Shown in pieces: positions 8,085 through 16,559 of a DNA stretch of 64,000 nt (position 1 is its first letter; each line of letters opens with the position of its first letter). Location: assembly GCA_902363445.1 (NCBI GenBank), contig CABJAB010000002.1, positions 186,001-250,000 on the forward strand, given 5' to 3'. The position numbers and the translations under genes were made by a program. The notes beneath the pieces are model-generated. The model made no database searches and was not told the origin of the DNA. It saw only the letters and a list, made by a program, of their open reading frames with translations. This DNA comes from Lachnospiraceae bacterium (GTDB taxonomy: Bacteria; Bacillota; Clostridia; Lachnospirales; Lachnospiraceae).

Positions 8085-9182
8085 TCAGACGTTGAAACGG
8101 AATAAGATCACGTCGCCGTCTTTTACCACGTATTCTTTTCCTTCCAGTCCCACAAGTCCCTTTTCTTTTGCGGCGGCGTAGCTTCCCGCGTCCAAAAGGT
8201 CCTGATAATTGACGACCTCCGCGCGTATGAAGCCGCGCTCGAAATCCGTATGGATCTTTCCAGCGGCTGCAGGAGCCTTGGTCCCTTTCTTTATAGTCCA
8301 GGCTCTGGTCTCCTGTTCCCCGGCAGTCAGATAGCTGATCAGGCCGAGCAGCTTATAGCTGGCCTTTATGAGCTTATCCAGACCGGATTCTTTTAGTCCC
8401 AGATCCTCCAGGAACATCTTCTTTTCATCATCCTCCAGTTCGGCGATCTCCTGCTCTATCTGGGCGCAGATCACAAAGACCTCGCTGCCTTGTCCGGCGG
8501 CGAACCGGCGGACTTCCTTTACGTAAGGATTGTTCTCACCGTCATCTGCCAGATCGTCCTCAGCTACATTTGCGGCAAAGATGACCGGTTTTGCGGTCAG
8601 AAGGTTCAGGGAGTGTAAAAAAGCTTCCTCATCCTCATCATCTGTTTCATAGGTGATGGCCAGATTTCCGTCTTCCAGGTAAGCTTTCATGGACTTAAGG
8701 GCGGACAGCTCCTTTGCCAGGGCTTTGTCGTTAAACGCTCCCTTGGAAGTTTTGGCGATCCGGCGTTCCAGAATCTCAAGGTCAGAGAAGATGAGCTCCA
8801 GGTTTATGGTCTCAATATCCCTGAGGGGATCTATGCTCCCGTCCACATGGACGATATTGTCATTCTGAAAGCAGCGGACCACATGGACGATGGCATCCAC
8901 CTCGCGGATGTTGGCCAAAAACTGGTTGCCAAGTCCCTCTCCTTTGGACGCGCCCTTTACCAGGCCGGCGATATCCACAAACTCGATGACAGCAGGAGTT
9001 ATCTTCCTGGAGGTGTACATATCGGACAGAAGTCCGAGACGGAAGTCCGGTACGGCTACCACGCCGACGTTGGGGTCTATGGTGCAGAACGGATAGTTGG
9101 CGGATTCGGCGCCTGCTTTCGTCAGTGAATTGAATAATGTGCTTTTCCCGACATTGGGCAAGCCTACGATACCTAATTTCAT
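8085..9182 (-). CDS. ychF: Redox-regulated ATPase YchF/OLA1
   Basis: 365 aa, full length for the family. The N-terminal G domain has the P-loop GLPNVGKST (residues 7-15), DPNVGVV switch, [17 protein letters not shown], and an altered specificity motif (NVAED in place of NKxD) that explains why OLA1/YchF proteins prefer ATP. A coiled coil and the C-terminal TGS domain ([13 protein letters not shown], ending [12 protein letters not shown]) follow. YchF associates with ribosomes and responds to oxidative stress. It is transcribed alone, towards the shared terminator. Confidence 0.96.
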   Translation of the reverse strand: MKLGIVGLPNVGKSTLFNSLTKAGAESANYPFCTIDPNVGVVAVPDFRLGLLSDMYTSRKITPAVIEFVDIAGLVKGASKGEGLGNQFLANIREVDAIVHVVRCFQNDNIVHVDGSIDPLRDIETINLELIFSDLEILERRIAKTSKGAFNDKALAKELSALKSMKAYLEDGNLAITYETDDEDEEAFLHSLNLLTAKPVIFAANVAEDDLADDGENNPYVKEVRRFAAGQGSEVFVICAQIEQEIAELEDDEKKMFLEDLGLKESGLDKLIKASYKLLGLISYLTAGEQETRAWTIKKGTKAPAAAGKIHTDFERGFIRAEVVNYQDLLDAGSYAAAKEKGLVGLEGKEYVVKDGDVILFRFNV

Positions 9183-9269
9183 GGAAAACCTCCTAATAAT
9201 ACGGCAATTTTAACGTCAAACTCGTATAAGTGTATCACACTTTGAGAAAAAAGGAAAGCAGGTGGAGGC

Positions 9270-9276
9270 TGTCGAA
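9270..9276 (+). promoter_or_regulatory. Candidate Spo0A box (TGTCGAA)
   Basis: TGTCGAA matches the seven-base Spo0A box core. It sits about 29 bp upstream of the -35 of the promoter in front of the Spo0E-like gene. A seven-base match is weak alone; the target gene makes it worth noting. Confidence 0.35.
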
Positions 9277-9304
9277 AAAGGCAGAAAAAGGCGTCTTAAT
9301 CCAT

Positions 9305-9333
9305 TTGATTTTTGGCGAAAAAAAGATTAAAAT
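9305..9333 (+). promoter_or_regulatory. Sigma-A-type promoter for the Spo0E-like gene
   Basis: TTGATT (9305-9310), 17-bp spacer, TAAAAT (9328-9333), about 52 bp before the small gene's start codon. Confidence 0.55.
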
Positions 9334-9385
9334 GGCTAATAGAAGCGAAGGAGGCCAGGAATGAAATAGAGGAATCAGAGGGGTT

Positions 9386-9532
9386 ATGGATTTAAAAGAA
9401 AAAATAGAGCGAATCAGATGCGAGCTGGGGGAGGCTATTGAGCGGAAGGATGCGCCTGACAGAATTCTGCACCTGAGTAGGAAGCTTGATTTGCTTATCG
9501 AACGGTACCTGGAGTATTCTGGAAAAAAGTAA
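9386..9532 (+). CDS. Spo0E-family aspartyl phosphatase
   Basis: 48 aa. The sequence is two short helices with the family signature LSRKLDLLIERY at residues 30-41, matching the SQELD..I..YY pattern of Spo0E/YisI/YnzD proteins. These remove phosphate from the response regulator Spo0A and so delay sporulation. The length is normal for the family. It has its own promoter, a possible Spo0A box upstream, and a terminator 34 bp downstream, so it is monocistronic. The ribosome-binding site AGAGGGG is close (two to three bases) to the ATG. Confidence 0.82.
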   Translation: MDLKEKIERIRCELGEAIERKDAPDRILHLSRKLDLLIERYLEYSGKK

Positions 9533-9565
9533 TGTATTATATGTAACATATACAAAAGAGGAAGA

Positions 9566-9589
9566 AGACTTGGAAACAAGTCTTTTTTT
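9566..9589 (+). terminator. Intrinsic terminator after the Spo0E-like gene
   Basis: AGACTTG-GAAA-CAAGTCT followed by seven Ts; GNRA-type tetraloop. Confidence 0.9.
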
Positions 9590-9629
9590 ATTTCATAGGA
9601 AAGTGAGTCTAAAAAATTCACAATCCCTC

Positions 9630-9658
9630 TTGCTATTTCCCCCTAAATGGCTTAAAAT
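9630..9658 (+). promoter_or_regulatory. dcw cluster promoter upstream of mraZ
   Basis: TTGCTA (9630-9635), 17-bp spacer, TAAAAT (9653-9658). Predicted start of transcription is near 9665, so the MraZ-type repeats begin at about +1. Confidence 0.6.
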
Positions 9659-9663
9659 AATAT

Positions 9664-9701
9664 CAAGTGGTTAAAAAGTGGGTTAAAATGGTGGAAAGTG
9701 G
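9664..9701 (+). promoter_or_regulatory. MraZ operator: four AAAGTGG-type direct repeats
   Basis: Repeats CAAGTGG (9664), AAAGTGG (9675), AAAATGG (9685) and AAAGTGG (9695), spaced 10-11 bp so that they lie on one face of the helix. MraZ proteins bind such repeats upstream of their own gene and repress or activate the dcw operon. Their position at +1 to +37 fits autorepression. Confidence 0.8.
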
Positions 9702-9731
9702 TAGATTTGTTTGGATTAGGTGGCACAGATG

Positions 9732-10163
9732 ATGAATCAGTTTATGGGTGAATACAATCATACGATGGACGCGAAGGGGCGTCTGATCGTTCCCGCCAGG
9801 TTTCGAGAAGCCGGAGGGGACAAGTTCATCGTGACCAAAGGTCTGGATGGGTGCTTGTTTGTATTCACAGAAGAAAAATGGGATTCTGTTGTCTCCAGCA
9901 TGGAAAATCTGCCGGTGACCCAGGGAAAAGCCAGAAAATTCGCCAGGTTCCTCATGGGCGGCGCCGGTGAGTGCGAGGTGGATAAGCAGGGGAGGATATT
10001 GATCCCCAATAACCTGAGAGCTTATGCACATCTGGAAAAGGATGTAGTCTTAGTGGGCGTTGGAAGCCGGGTGGAAATCTGGAACCGTGATACATGGGAA
10101 GAGGCCAACGTATACGATGAGATTGAGGAAATCGCGGAAGATTTGGAAGAACTGAGGTTTTAA
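9732..10163 (+). CDS. mraZ: Transcriptional regulator MraZ
   Basis: 143 aa from ATG 9732. The same frame also offers ATG 9729 and GTG 9720, but AGGTGG at 9718-9723 sits eight bases from 9732, and family proteins begin just before FMGEYNHT. Two AbrB-like halves are visible, each with the DAKGRLIVP / DKQGRILIP signature (residues near 13 and 87). MraZ is a ring-forming DNA-binding protein controlling the cell-wall/division operon; the repeats just upstream are its expected binding site. It is first in a long co-directional run reaching ftsZ. Confidence 0.93.
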   Translation: MNQFMGEYNHTMDAKGRLIVPARFREAGGDKFIVTKGLDGCLFVFTEEKWDSVVSSMENLPVTQGKARKFARFLMGGAGECEVDKQGRILIPNNLRAYAHLEKDVVLVGVGSRVEIWNRDTWEEANVYDEIEEIAEDLEELRF

Positions 10164-10165
10164 CC

Positions 10166-11101
10166 ATGGGATTTGAACACAGATCAGTGTTGTTGGACGA
10201 AACGATAAAATATCTGAACATCAGGCCGGACGGAATCTATGTGGACGGCACACTGGGCGGAGGCGGACATGCCTTCGAGGTGTGCAGGAGGCTGGGACCT
10301 GCCGGCAGGTACATAGGAATCGATCAGGATGCGGCTGCCATTGGAGCGGCCTCAGAGCGGCTCAGGCCTTTTGAAGAACAAGTGACCATCATACGGAACA
10401 ATTACGAGAATATGGACACGGCGCTTAAAGAGCTGGGAATCGGATGTGTGGACGGGATTTTGCTGGATTTGGGAGTTTCTTCCTATCAGCTGGATACCCT
10501 GGAACGGGGATTTTCCTATAAAGAGGATACCGTGCTGGACATGAGGATGGATCAGCGTCAGGCGATTACGGCAAAGGATATCGTGAACGATTACAGTGAA
10601 TCCGATCTGTACCGAATCATCCGGGATTACGGAGAAGATAAATTCGCGCAGAATATTGCCAAGCATATCGTGGCGGCGAGGGAAAAAGAAGAAATCCGCA
10701 CCACCGGACAGCTGGTGGAGATTATCAAAGCGGCGATACCGGCAAAGGTGAGGATGGCAGGCGGCCATCCGGCCAAGAAGACATTTCAGGCCATCCGGAT
10801 CGAGCTCAATCATGAGCTGGATGTGCTGAGCCGGTCCATTGACAGGATGATCTCACTTTTGAAGCCTGGCGGAAGATTTTGTATCATCACATTTCATTCC
10901 CTGGAAGACAGGATCGTAAAAAACGGATTTCGGAAAAATGAAAATCCCTGCACCTGCCCTCCGAATTTTCCCGTATGTGTGTGCGGAAACAAGAGCAAAG
11001 GAAAAGTGATCACGAAGAAACCGGTTCTTCCCTGTGAGGAGGAGCTTTTAGATAACAGGCGGGCGAAAAGCGCCAAGCTTCGGGTTTTTGAGAGGGCATA
11101 G
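10166..11101 (+). CDS. rsmH: 16S rRNA (cytosine(1402)-N(4))-methyltransferase RsmH
   Basis: 311 aa, full length. SAM-binding motif [14 protein letters not shown] at residues 27-40, then [15 protein letters not shown], and the C-terminal [15 protein letters not shown] ending ([16 protein letters not shown]). It methylates N4 of C1402 in 16S rRNA. A cysteine cluster near residues 258-272 ([13 protein letters not shown]) is common in Clostridia. It starts two bases after mraZ stops. Confidence 0.96.
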   Translation: MGFEHRSVLLDETIKYLNIRPDGIYVDGTLGGGGHAFEVCRRLGPAGRYIGIDQDAAAIGAASERLRPFEEQVTIIRNNYENMDTALKELGIGCVDGILLDLGVSSYQLDTLERGFSYKEDTVLDMRMDQRQAITAKDIVNDYSESDLYRIIRDYGEDKFAQNIAKHIVAAREKEEIRTTGQLVEIIKAAIPAKVRMAGGHPAKKTFQAIRIELNHELDVLSRSIDRMISLLKPGGRFCIITFHSLEDRIVKNGFRKNENPCTCPPNFPVCVCGNKSKGKVITKKPVLPCEEELLDNRRAKSAKLRVFERA

Positions 11102-11142
11102 GCTCCATATGGAGCGGACATGCCCCGGGGAGGAATTAAAAA

Positions 11143-11667
11143 ATGGCGGCAAATGGCAGACAGAAAAGAAAGAACGCGGACTCATACAGAGGACGTTCGG
11201 ACAGACAGTATGACAGAAAACCGTATCTGTATACGGAGATAGACGGAAATACGGCAAGACAGCTGGAGGAGCAGGAATTCTACGTTCCCGATGACAGACG
11301 GGCGGAGGAGGTCCGCAGATCCAGAAGAAACAGGGAGAAAGCGCTGCAGATGAGTCCTGCATATGTCATGTTTCTTACCATGGCTTGTGTGGCGGTACTT
11401 GCAGTGTGTGTGAATTATCTGAAGGTGCAGGCTTCCATCAGAACCAGAATCACCAATATCGAGGAGATGGAGGCGAATCTGGAGGAGCTTAAGGATACTA
11501 ATGAGGCCACACAGTCCAGGATAGCGGTAGCTTCTGACATTCATCAGATATATAAGACGGCTACAGAAGAACTGGGTATGGTATATCCGGATGACAGCCA
11601 GGTGATTTATTACGACAGGACAGAAAGTGAGTACGTACAGCAATATGAAGATATCCCCAGAGAATAG
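11143..11667 (+). CDS. ftsL: FtsL/DivIC-like division protein
   Basis: 174 aa. A basic, unstructured cytoplasmic region (1-70) leads into one membrane segment (about residues 76-96, YVMFLTMACVAVLAVCVNYL) and an extracytoplasmic coiled coil (about 97-135) ending in ELGMVYPDDSQVIYY, the usual FtsL tail. FtsL forms a complex with DivIC and DivIB/FtsQ that activates septal peptidoglycan synthesis. Identity rests on topology and position between rsmH and a class B PBP rather than strong motifs. Its end overlaps the next gene. Confidence 0.75.
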   Translation: MAANGRQKRKNADSYRGRSDRQYDRKPYLYTEIDGNTARQLEEQEFYVPDDRRAEEVRRSRRNREKALQMSPAYVMFLTMACVAVLAVCVNYLKVQASIRTRITNIEEMEANLEELKDTNEATQSRIAVASDIHQIYKTATEELGMVYPDDSQVIYYDRTESEYVQQYEDIPRE

Positions 11668-13705
11668 ACGCGGCCGGCAGGGCCGTCCCAAAAGGACTCC
11701 TAAGGTTTTCCAAAAATATATGAAACAAAAGCTGGCGCTCACCTTTATCCTGGTGGCGCTGGTTTTATTTGGGCTGGCCATTGCCGTCGGCATCATCGGC
11801 AAACAGAAGGGCGGAGATTACGGCAGGACCGTTCTGGCACAGCAGACCTATACGGCGGATACGATTCCGTTCAAAAGAGGAGAGATCACGGACAGGAACG
11901 GTACGGTACTGGCCGCCAATGAGGCGGTATACAACCTGATCCTGGATCCCTCCGTGATCACGGCGGATGAGAACATCACCGGCCCTACCCTTGACGCCCT
12001 GGCGGAATGTTATGGGTATGACAGGGCAGAATTGGAAAAGCTGATAAATGAAAATCCCAATAAGCGGTATATCCGGTATGAGAAACGGATGAGCGAGGAA
12101 AAACGGGACAAGTTCCTTGCGAAGGAAACGGAGATCAATGAAAATCTAAAGATTAAGGACAAGATAGACGGCGTCTGGTTTGAAACGGAATACAAGCGGA
12201 TCTACCCGTATTCGTCTTTGGCCTGCGATCTGATCGGCTTCGCTTCGGAAGACGGTTCGCTGGGAAGCTACGGTATGGAACAGTATTATAATGATACACT
12301 GGCGGGAGTGCCCGGCAGGAGATATGGATCCATTAACGAGGACTCCGACGCAGAGCAGGTGACGCGGGACGCGGTGGACGGCAATACAGTGGTATCGACC
12401 ATCGATGTGAATCTCCAGTCCATCGTAGAAAATCAGATCAAGCTGTTTAATGAAAAGATTGGTTCCAAAAATACGGCGGTGATCGTGATGAATCCCAATA
12501 ACGGCGAGGTTCTGGCCATGGCTTCCTATCCGTATTTTGATCTGAACAATCCGTCTGATATGACGGTGAGCGGCTATTATACTCAGGAGCAGATCGACGC
12601 CATGAGTGAGGATGATCGGACTGACGCTCAAAATGAGATATGGAAGAATTTTATCACTCAGACCACCTATGAGCCCGGCTCAACAGCGAAGCCATTGACG
12701 ATCGCGGCGGGACTGGAAGAGGGAAGCCTGAAGACGACGGATACTTATATGTGCGACGGCGGGGAGGATATCGCCGGAGGCGGCAGGATCAACTGCCATA
12801 AATTATCCGGTCATGGCCAGCTTGACGTAAAAGGGGCTATTGTGGAATCCTGCAATGATGCGCTGATGCATATCGGATGGCAGATAGGGAAGGATACCTT
12901 CTGCAAATATCAGCCGATATTCGGACTGGGCGACCGGACAGGGATCGATCTTCCGGGAGAAGAATACGGTATTCTGAAAAACAAGGAAGACATGTCGGAT
13001 ATCGACTTGGCGACCAACTCTTTCGGTCAGAACTTCAACGTGACAGTGATACAGATGGCCGCTGCATATTGTTCCGTGATCAATGGAGGGAGCTATTATA
13101 CCCCTCATGTAGTACGGGAGGTGCTGAGCCCGGAAGGCTCAGTCGTGGAAAGTAAAGAAAAGACGCTGGTCCGTGAGACGGTCAGCGAGAGCACTTCCGA
13201 TTTTCTGAAGACGGCGATGCTGGCCATGGTGGATGAACAGACCACGTATTCTACAGTGGTGCCTGGATACGAAATAGGCGGAAAAACCGGTACGGCAGAA
13301 AAACAGCCCCGAAGTGAAAAAAAGTATGCGGTTTCTTTCTGCAGCTTTGTTCCGGCCAGCAATCCGGAATATTTTATGATGGTAGTGATCGACGAGCCGA
13401 ATGTGGAGAATCAGTCGGCGGGCGGACATGCCACGACATTGACTCATGATCTGTGGGTGGACATCCTTCCTTATCTGAACCTATTCCCCACACGGAGCAC
13501 TGGGGAGGAAGAAGAAACGACTACGGAATCCCCCCTTCAGGAGCCGAATGAAGCAGATGCACAAGGAGAGAACCCCGACGGAGAGAATCCGGAAGGCGAA
13601 AATCCCGGGAACGGAGAGAATCCAGAGGGAGAGGCGCCCCAGGAGGAGCCGCGCGGGGACGAGAACGGTTATGAGGCAGGAATGTTTCAGGGCGGAGCCG
13701 AATAG
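11627..13705 (+). CDS. Class B penicillin-binding protein (FtsI/SpoVD-type), first of two
   Basis: 692 aa from GTG 11627; ATG 11645 is an alternative with poorer upstream sequence. A basic N-terminus and one membrane anchor (about residues 34-58) precede the dimerisation domain (FKRGEITDRNGTVLA) and transpeptidase domain with STAK (EPGSTAKPL, about residue 348), SCN (about 412) and KTGT (about 551). The C-terminal tail is low-complexity, acidic and Asn/Gly/Glu/Pro-rich (repeats of GENPEGEN), with no PASTA domain. It cross-links septal or spore peptidoglycan. It overlaps the ftsL-like gene by 41 bp and precedes a second PBP. Confidence 0.9.
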   Translation: MSTYSNMKISPENRRGRQGRPKRTPKVFQKYMKQKLALTFILVALVLFGLAIAVGIIGKQKGGDYGRTVLAQQTYTADTIPFKRGEITDRNGTVLAANEAVYNLILDPSVITADENITGPTLDALAECYGYDRAELEKLINENPNKRYIRYEKRMSEEKRDKFLAKETEINENLKIKDKIDGVWFETEYKRIYPYSSLACDLIGFASEDGSLGSYGMEQYYNDTLAGVPGRRYGSINEDSDAEQVTRDAVDGNTVVSTIDVNLQSIVENQIKLFNEKIGSKNTAVIVMNPNNGEVLAMASYPYFDLNNPSDMTVSGYYTQEQIDAMSEDDRTDAQNEIWKNFITQTTYEPGSTAKPLTIAAGLEEGSLKTTDTYMCDGGEDIAGGGRINCHKLSGHGQLDVKGAIVESCNDALMHIGWQIGKDTFCKYQPIFGLGDRTGIDLPGEEYGILKNKEDMSDIDLATNSFGQNFNVTVIQMAAAYCSVINGGSYYTPHVVREVLSPEGSVVESKEKTLVRETVSESTSDFLKTAMLAMVDEQTTYSTVVPGYEIGGKTGTAEKQPRSEKKYAVSFCSFVPASNPEYFMMVVIDEPNVENQSAGGHATTLTHDLWVDILPYLNLFPTRSTGEEEETTTESPLQEPNEADAQGENPDGENPEGENPGNGENPEGEAPQEEPRGDENGYEAGMFQGGAE

Positions 13706-13734
13706 GCTGTAATAAAAGCCTGGGAGGGAACCTC

Positions 13735-15489
13735 ATGGTTCCAAACTATACCTTTCACCGCAGAAAAATCTTGATCATGTTTGTCACATGTTTGGCAGGT
13801 TTTGGAATTTTAATGGGCAGGCTGGGATATCTGATGTTATTTCAGTCTGCTCATTATACGGCTTTGGCTCAGGAACTTCATGAACGGGAACGCTCCATCA
13901 AGGCGGCCAGAGGGCGGATCTATGATGCCAACGGCACCATTATCGCCGACAACAAGACTGTATGTACCGTATCGGTGATCCATAACCAGATAACAGACGC
14001 TGAGGAAGTGATAGCGGTACTTTCTGAAAAACTGGAGGTTTCCGCGGATACGGTGCGGGAAAAGGTGGAAAAATACAGTTCCAGGGAGATCATCAAATCC
14101 AACGTGGATAAATCCATTGGAGACGCCGTGCGGGCGTGCGATCTCGACGGGGTCAAGGTGGACGAGGATTACAAGCGTTATTATCCCTTTGGAAGCCTGG
14201 CATCCAAGGTTCTTGGATTTACCGGAGGGGATAATCAGGGGATTATCGGGCTGGAGGTCATGTATGAGGATTATCTGAAGGGTGAGAATGGGACCATTCT
14301 GACACAGACCGATGCCAGAGGCGTGGAGATCGACACAGCGGCTGAAAACCGGATCGAGCCGGTGGATGGGTGCAGTCTGTACCTGAGCCTGGATGTGAAT
14401 ATTCAAAAATATGCGGAGCAGGCGGCTCTTAAGGTCATGGAACAAAAGAATGCGAAAAAAGTATCCATGATCATCATGAATCCACAAAACGGGGAGATCA
14501 TGGCCATGGTCAATGTACCGGAATTTGACCTGAACGATCCGTTTACGCTGAATTATCAAATGGATGCGTCTGCTACTGACGAAGAATATCAGGACCTTCT
14601 CAATAAGATGTGGAGGAATTCCTGTATCAATGACACCTATGAACCCGGCTCCACATTTAAGATCATAACGGCCGCGGCAGGCCTCGAAGAAGGCGTAGTA
14701 TCCCTCACCGATAATTTTTATTGCCCCGGATATAAAGTAGTGGAAGACAGAAGGATCCACTGTCATAAAGTTGCCGGGCACGGGGCCGAGAATTTCCTCC
14801 AGGGAGCGATGAATTCCTGCAACCCGGTCTTTATTGAAGTAGGGCTCCGGCTGGGAGTCACCAATACGTATAAGTATTTTAACCAGTTCGGCCTGCTGGG
14901 CAGGACGGGGATCGACCTGCCGGGAGAAGCCGGGACTATTATGCACAAGCAGGATAATATGGGAGAAGTGGAGCTGGCGACAGTCTCCTTCGGCCAGTCG
15001 TTCCAGATCACGCCGATGCAGCTCATCACTACGGCCAGCTCCATCATAAACGGCGGGACCAGAATAACCCCTCACTTCGGCGTAGAGGTACAAAACAGCG
15101 AGGGGACCGTCATTGAGAAGCTGTCCTATGACACTACGGAGCATATTGTATCCGAGGAGACCAGCGAGACCATGCGCTATATTTTGGAGCAGGTGGTAGC
15201 GGAAGGCACCGGCCATAAGGCTTATCTGGAAGGATACAGGATCGGCGGCAAAACGGCGACCTCAGAGAAGCTCCCCAGGAGTGAGAACAAGTATATTTCC
15301 TCGTTTATCGGTTTTGCGCCTGCGGATAATCCTCAGGTGATCGCTCTGATCACCATAGATGAGCCGGAGGGGATCTATTACGGCGGAACTATCGCAGCGC
15401 CTGTGGTGGCAGATGTGTTTGACAACATCCTGCCGTATCTGGGAATTGAGCGGGAAGCCGTGACAGAGGAGGAAACCGCAGAAAATTAG
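13735..15489 (+). CDS. Class B penicillin-binding protein, second of tandem pair
   Basis: 584 aa, good ribosome-binding site (GGGAGGGAAC). Membrane anchor at about residues 10-32, dimerisation domain starting AARGRIYDANGT, transpeptidase domain with STFK (about residue 305) and SCN (about 362). The third motif reads KTATSEK where KTGT is expected (about residue 504), an uncommon change in an active-site strand. No PASTA domains. It resembles SpoVD/FtsI proteins, so one of the two PBPs may serve vegetative division and the other spore cortex; which is which cannot be settled by sequence alone. Confidence 0.9.
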   Translation: MVPNYTFHRRKILIMFVTCLAGFGILMGRLGYLMLFQSAHYTALAQELHERERSIKAARGRIYDANGTIIADNKTVCTVSVIHNQITDAEEVIAVLSEKLEVSADTVREKVEKYSSREIIKSNVDKSIGDAVRACDLDGVKVDEDYKRYYPFGSLASKVLGFTGGDNQGIIGLEVMYEDYLKGENGTILTQTDARGVEIDTAAENRIEPVDGCSLYLSLDVNIQKYAEQAALKVMEQKNAKKVSMIIMNPQNGEIMAMVNVPEFDLNDPFTLNYQMDASATDEEYQDLLNKMWRNSCINDTYEPGSTFKIITAAAGLEEGVVSLTDNFYCPGYKVVEDRRIHCHKVAGHGAENFLQGAMNSCNPVFIEVGLRLGVTNTYKYFNQFGLLGRTGIDLPGEAGTIMHKQDNMGEVELATVSFGQSFQITPMQLITTASSIINGGTRITPHFGVEVQNSEGTVIEKLSYDTTEHIVSEETSETMRYILEQVVAEGTGHKAYLEGYRIGGKTATSEKLPRSENKYISSFIGFAPADNPQVIALITIDEPEGIYYGGTIAAPVVADVFDNILPYLGIEREAVTEEETAEN

Positions 15490-15502
15490 CGGCTATTAGA
15501 GG

Positions 15503-15531
15503 TTGATTCTTCATGGAAAAAGTCTTATACT
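15503..15531 (+). promoter_or_regulatory. Internal dcw promoter upstream of mraY
   Basis: TTGATT (15503-15508), 17-bp spacer, TATACT (15526-15531), in the 98-bp gap between the second PBP and mraY. It would let mraY-murD-ftsW-ftsQ be expressed independently of mraZ control. Confidence 0.6.
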
Positions 15532-15587
15532 GTAACAGTTGAGGATTTACCATACAACATACAGACAAAGAATACAGGAGTGTCCAT

Positions 15588-16544
15588 ATGAAATATGCAG
15601 CAATTATTTCCGTATTGATTTCATTTGCCATCAGCGCGGTCTTGTGCCCGATTCTGATTCCCTTTCTGAGGAAGCTGAAATTCGGCCAGACTATCCGGGA
15701 GGAGGGACCGAAGGGCCATGCGAAAAAATCAGGCACGCCCACCATGGGCGGACTGGCGATAATCATCAGCATATCGGTCACCAGCCTGATTTTTGTAAAA
15801 GATTATCCGAAGATCATTCCGATCTTATTTACCACGGTGGGTTTTGGGATAGTGGGACTCCTGGATGATTTCATAAAAGTGGTCCTGAAGCGTTCGGAGG
15901 GCCTTAAACCGTACCAAAAGCTGGCCGGGCAGCTGATAATCGCCGGTATTTTGTGTTATTATCTGATGACATCTGATGTGGTATCCACGGCTATGATCAT
16001 TCCTTTTACAGGAGGAAAGACTCTGGAGCTGGGCTGGTTCTTTGTTCCGGCGTTCTTTATCATCGTTCTGGGCACCGACAACGGCGTGAACCTGACGGAC
16101 GGACTGGACGGACTCTGTACCAGTGTGACTATTCTGGTAGCAGTTTTCTTTACCATTGTGTCCATGGGGGAAAAGAGCGGGATCGATCCGATAACAGGGG
16201 CCGTGGTGGGCAGCCTTCTTGGTTTCCTGGTGTTTAACGCATATCCGGCCAAGGTGTTCATGGGAGATACCGGTTCCCTGGCTCTCGGCGGGTTTGTGGC
16301 GTCTACTGCGTTCATGCTTCAGATGCCGATTTTTATCCTTTTGGTAGGATTCATTTATTTTGTGGAAACGGTATCGGACATTCTGCAGGTGGCATATTTT
16401 AAAAAGACCCATGGCAAGAGACTGTTCCGAATGGCGCCCATTCACCATCATTTTGAATTGGGCGGATGGTCGGAGACGAGGATTGTGACGGTATTTTCCG
16501 CTGTGACTGCGATTCTTTGTCTGGTCGCTTATATGGCAATGTAG
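15588..16544 (+). CDS. mraY: Phospho-N-acetylmuramoyl-pentapeptide-transferase
   Basis: 318 aa with about ten membrane segments. Signature motifs: GPKGHAKKSGTPTMGG (residues 43-58), LDDFIK (85-90), the DNGVNLTDGLDGL catalytic aspartates (about 164-176) and HHHFELGG near the C-terminus. It transfers phospho-MurNAc-pentapeptide from UDP to undecaprenyl phosphate, making lipid I on the inner leaflet. Starts with AGGAG seven bases before ATG. Confidence 0.96.
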   Translation: MKYAAIISVLISFAISAVLCPILIPFLRKLKFGQTIREEGPKGHAKKSGTPTMGGLAIIISISVTSLIFVKDYPKIIPILFTTVGFGIVGLLDDFIKVVLKRSEGLKPYQKLAGQLIIAGILCYYLMTSDVVSTAMIIPFTGGKTLELGWFFVPAFFIIVLGTDNGVNLTDGLDGLCTSVTILVAVFFTIVSMGEKSGIDPITGAVVGSLLGFLVFNAYPAKVFMGDTGSLALGGFVASTAFMLQMPIFILLVGFIYFVETVSDILQVAYFKKTHGKRLFRMAPIHHHFELGGWSETRIVTVFSAVTAILCLVAYMAM

Positions 16545-16559
16545 CGGAAAGGAAAAGAA

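Noticed and set aside
13837..15216. 459-codon open frame on the minus strand
   Set aside because: It lies wholly opposite the second PBP gene, has no ribosome-binding site and no family resemblance; a shadow of codon bias.
15825..16451. 208-codon minus-strand open frame opposite mraY
   Set aside because: Antisense shadow of a well-conserved gene.
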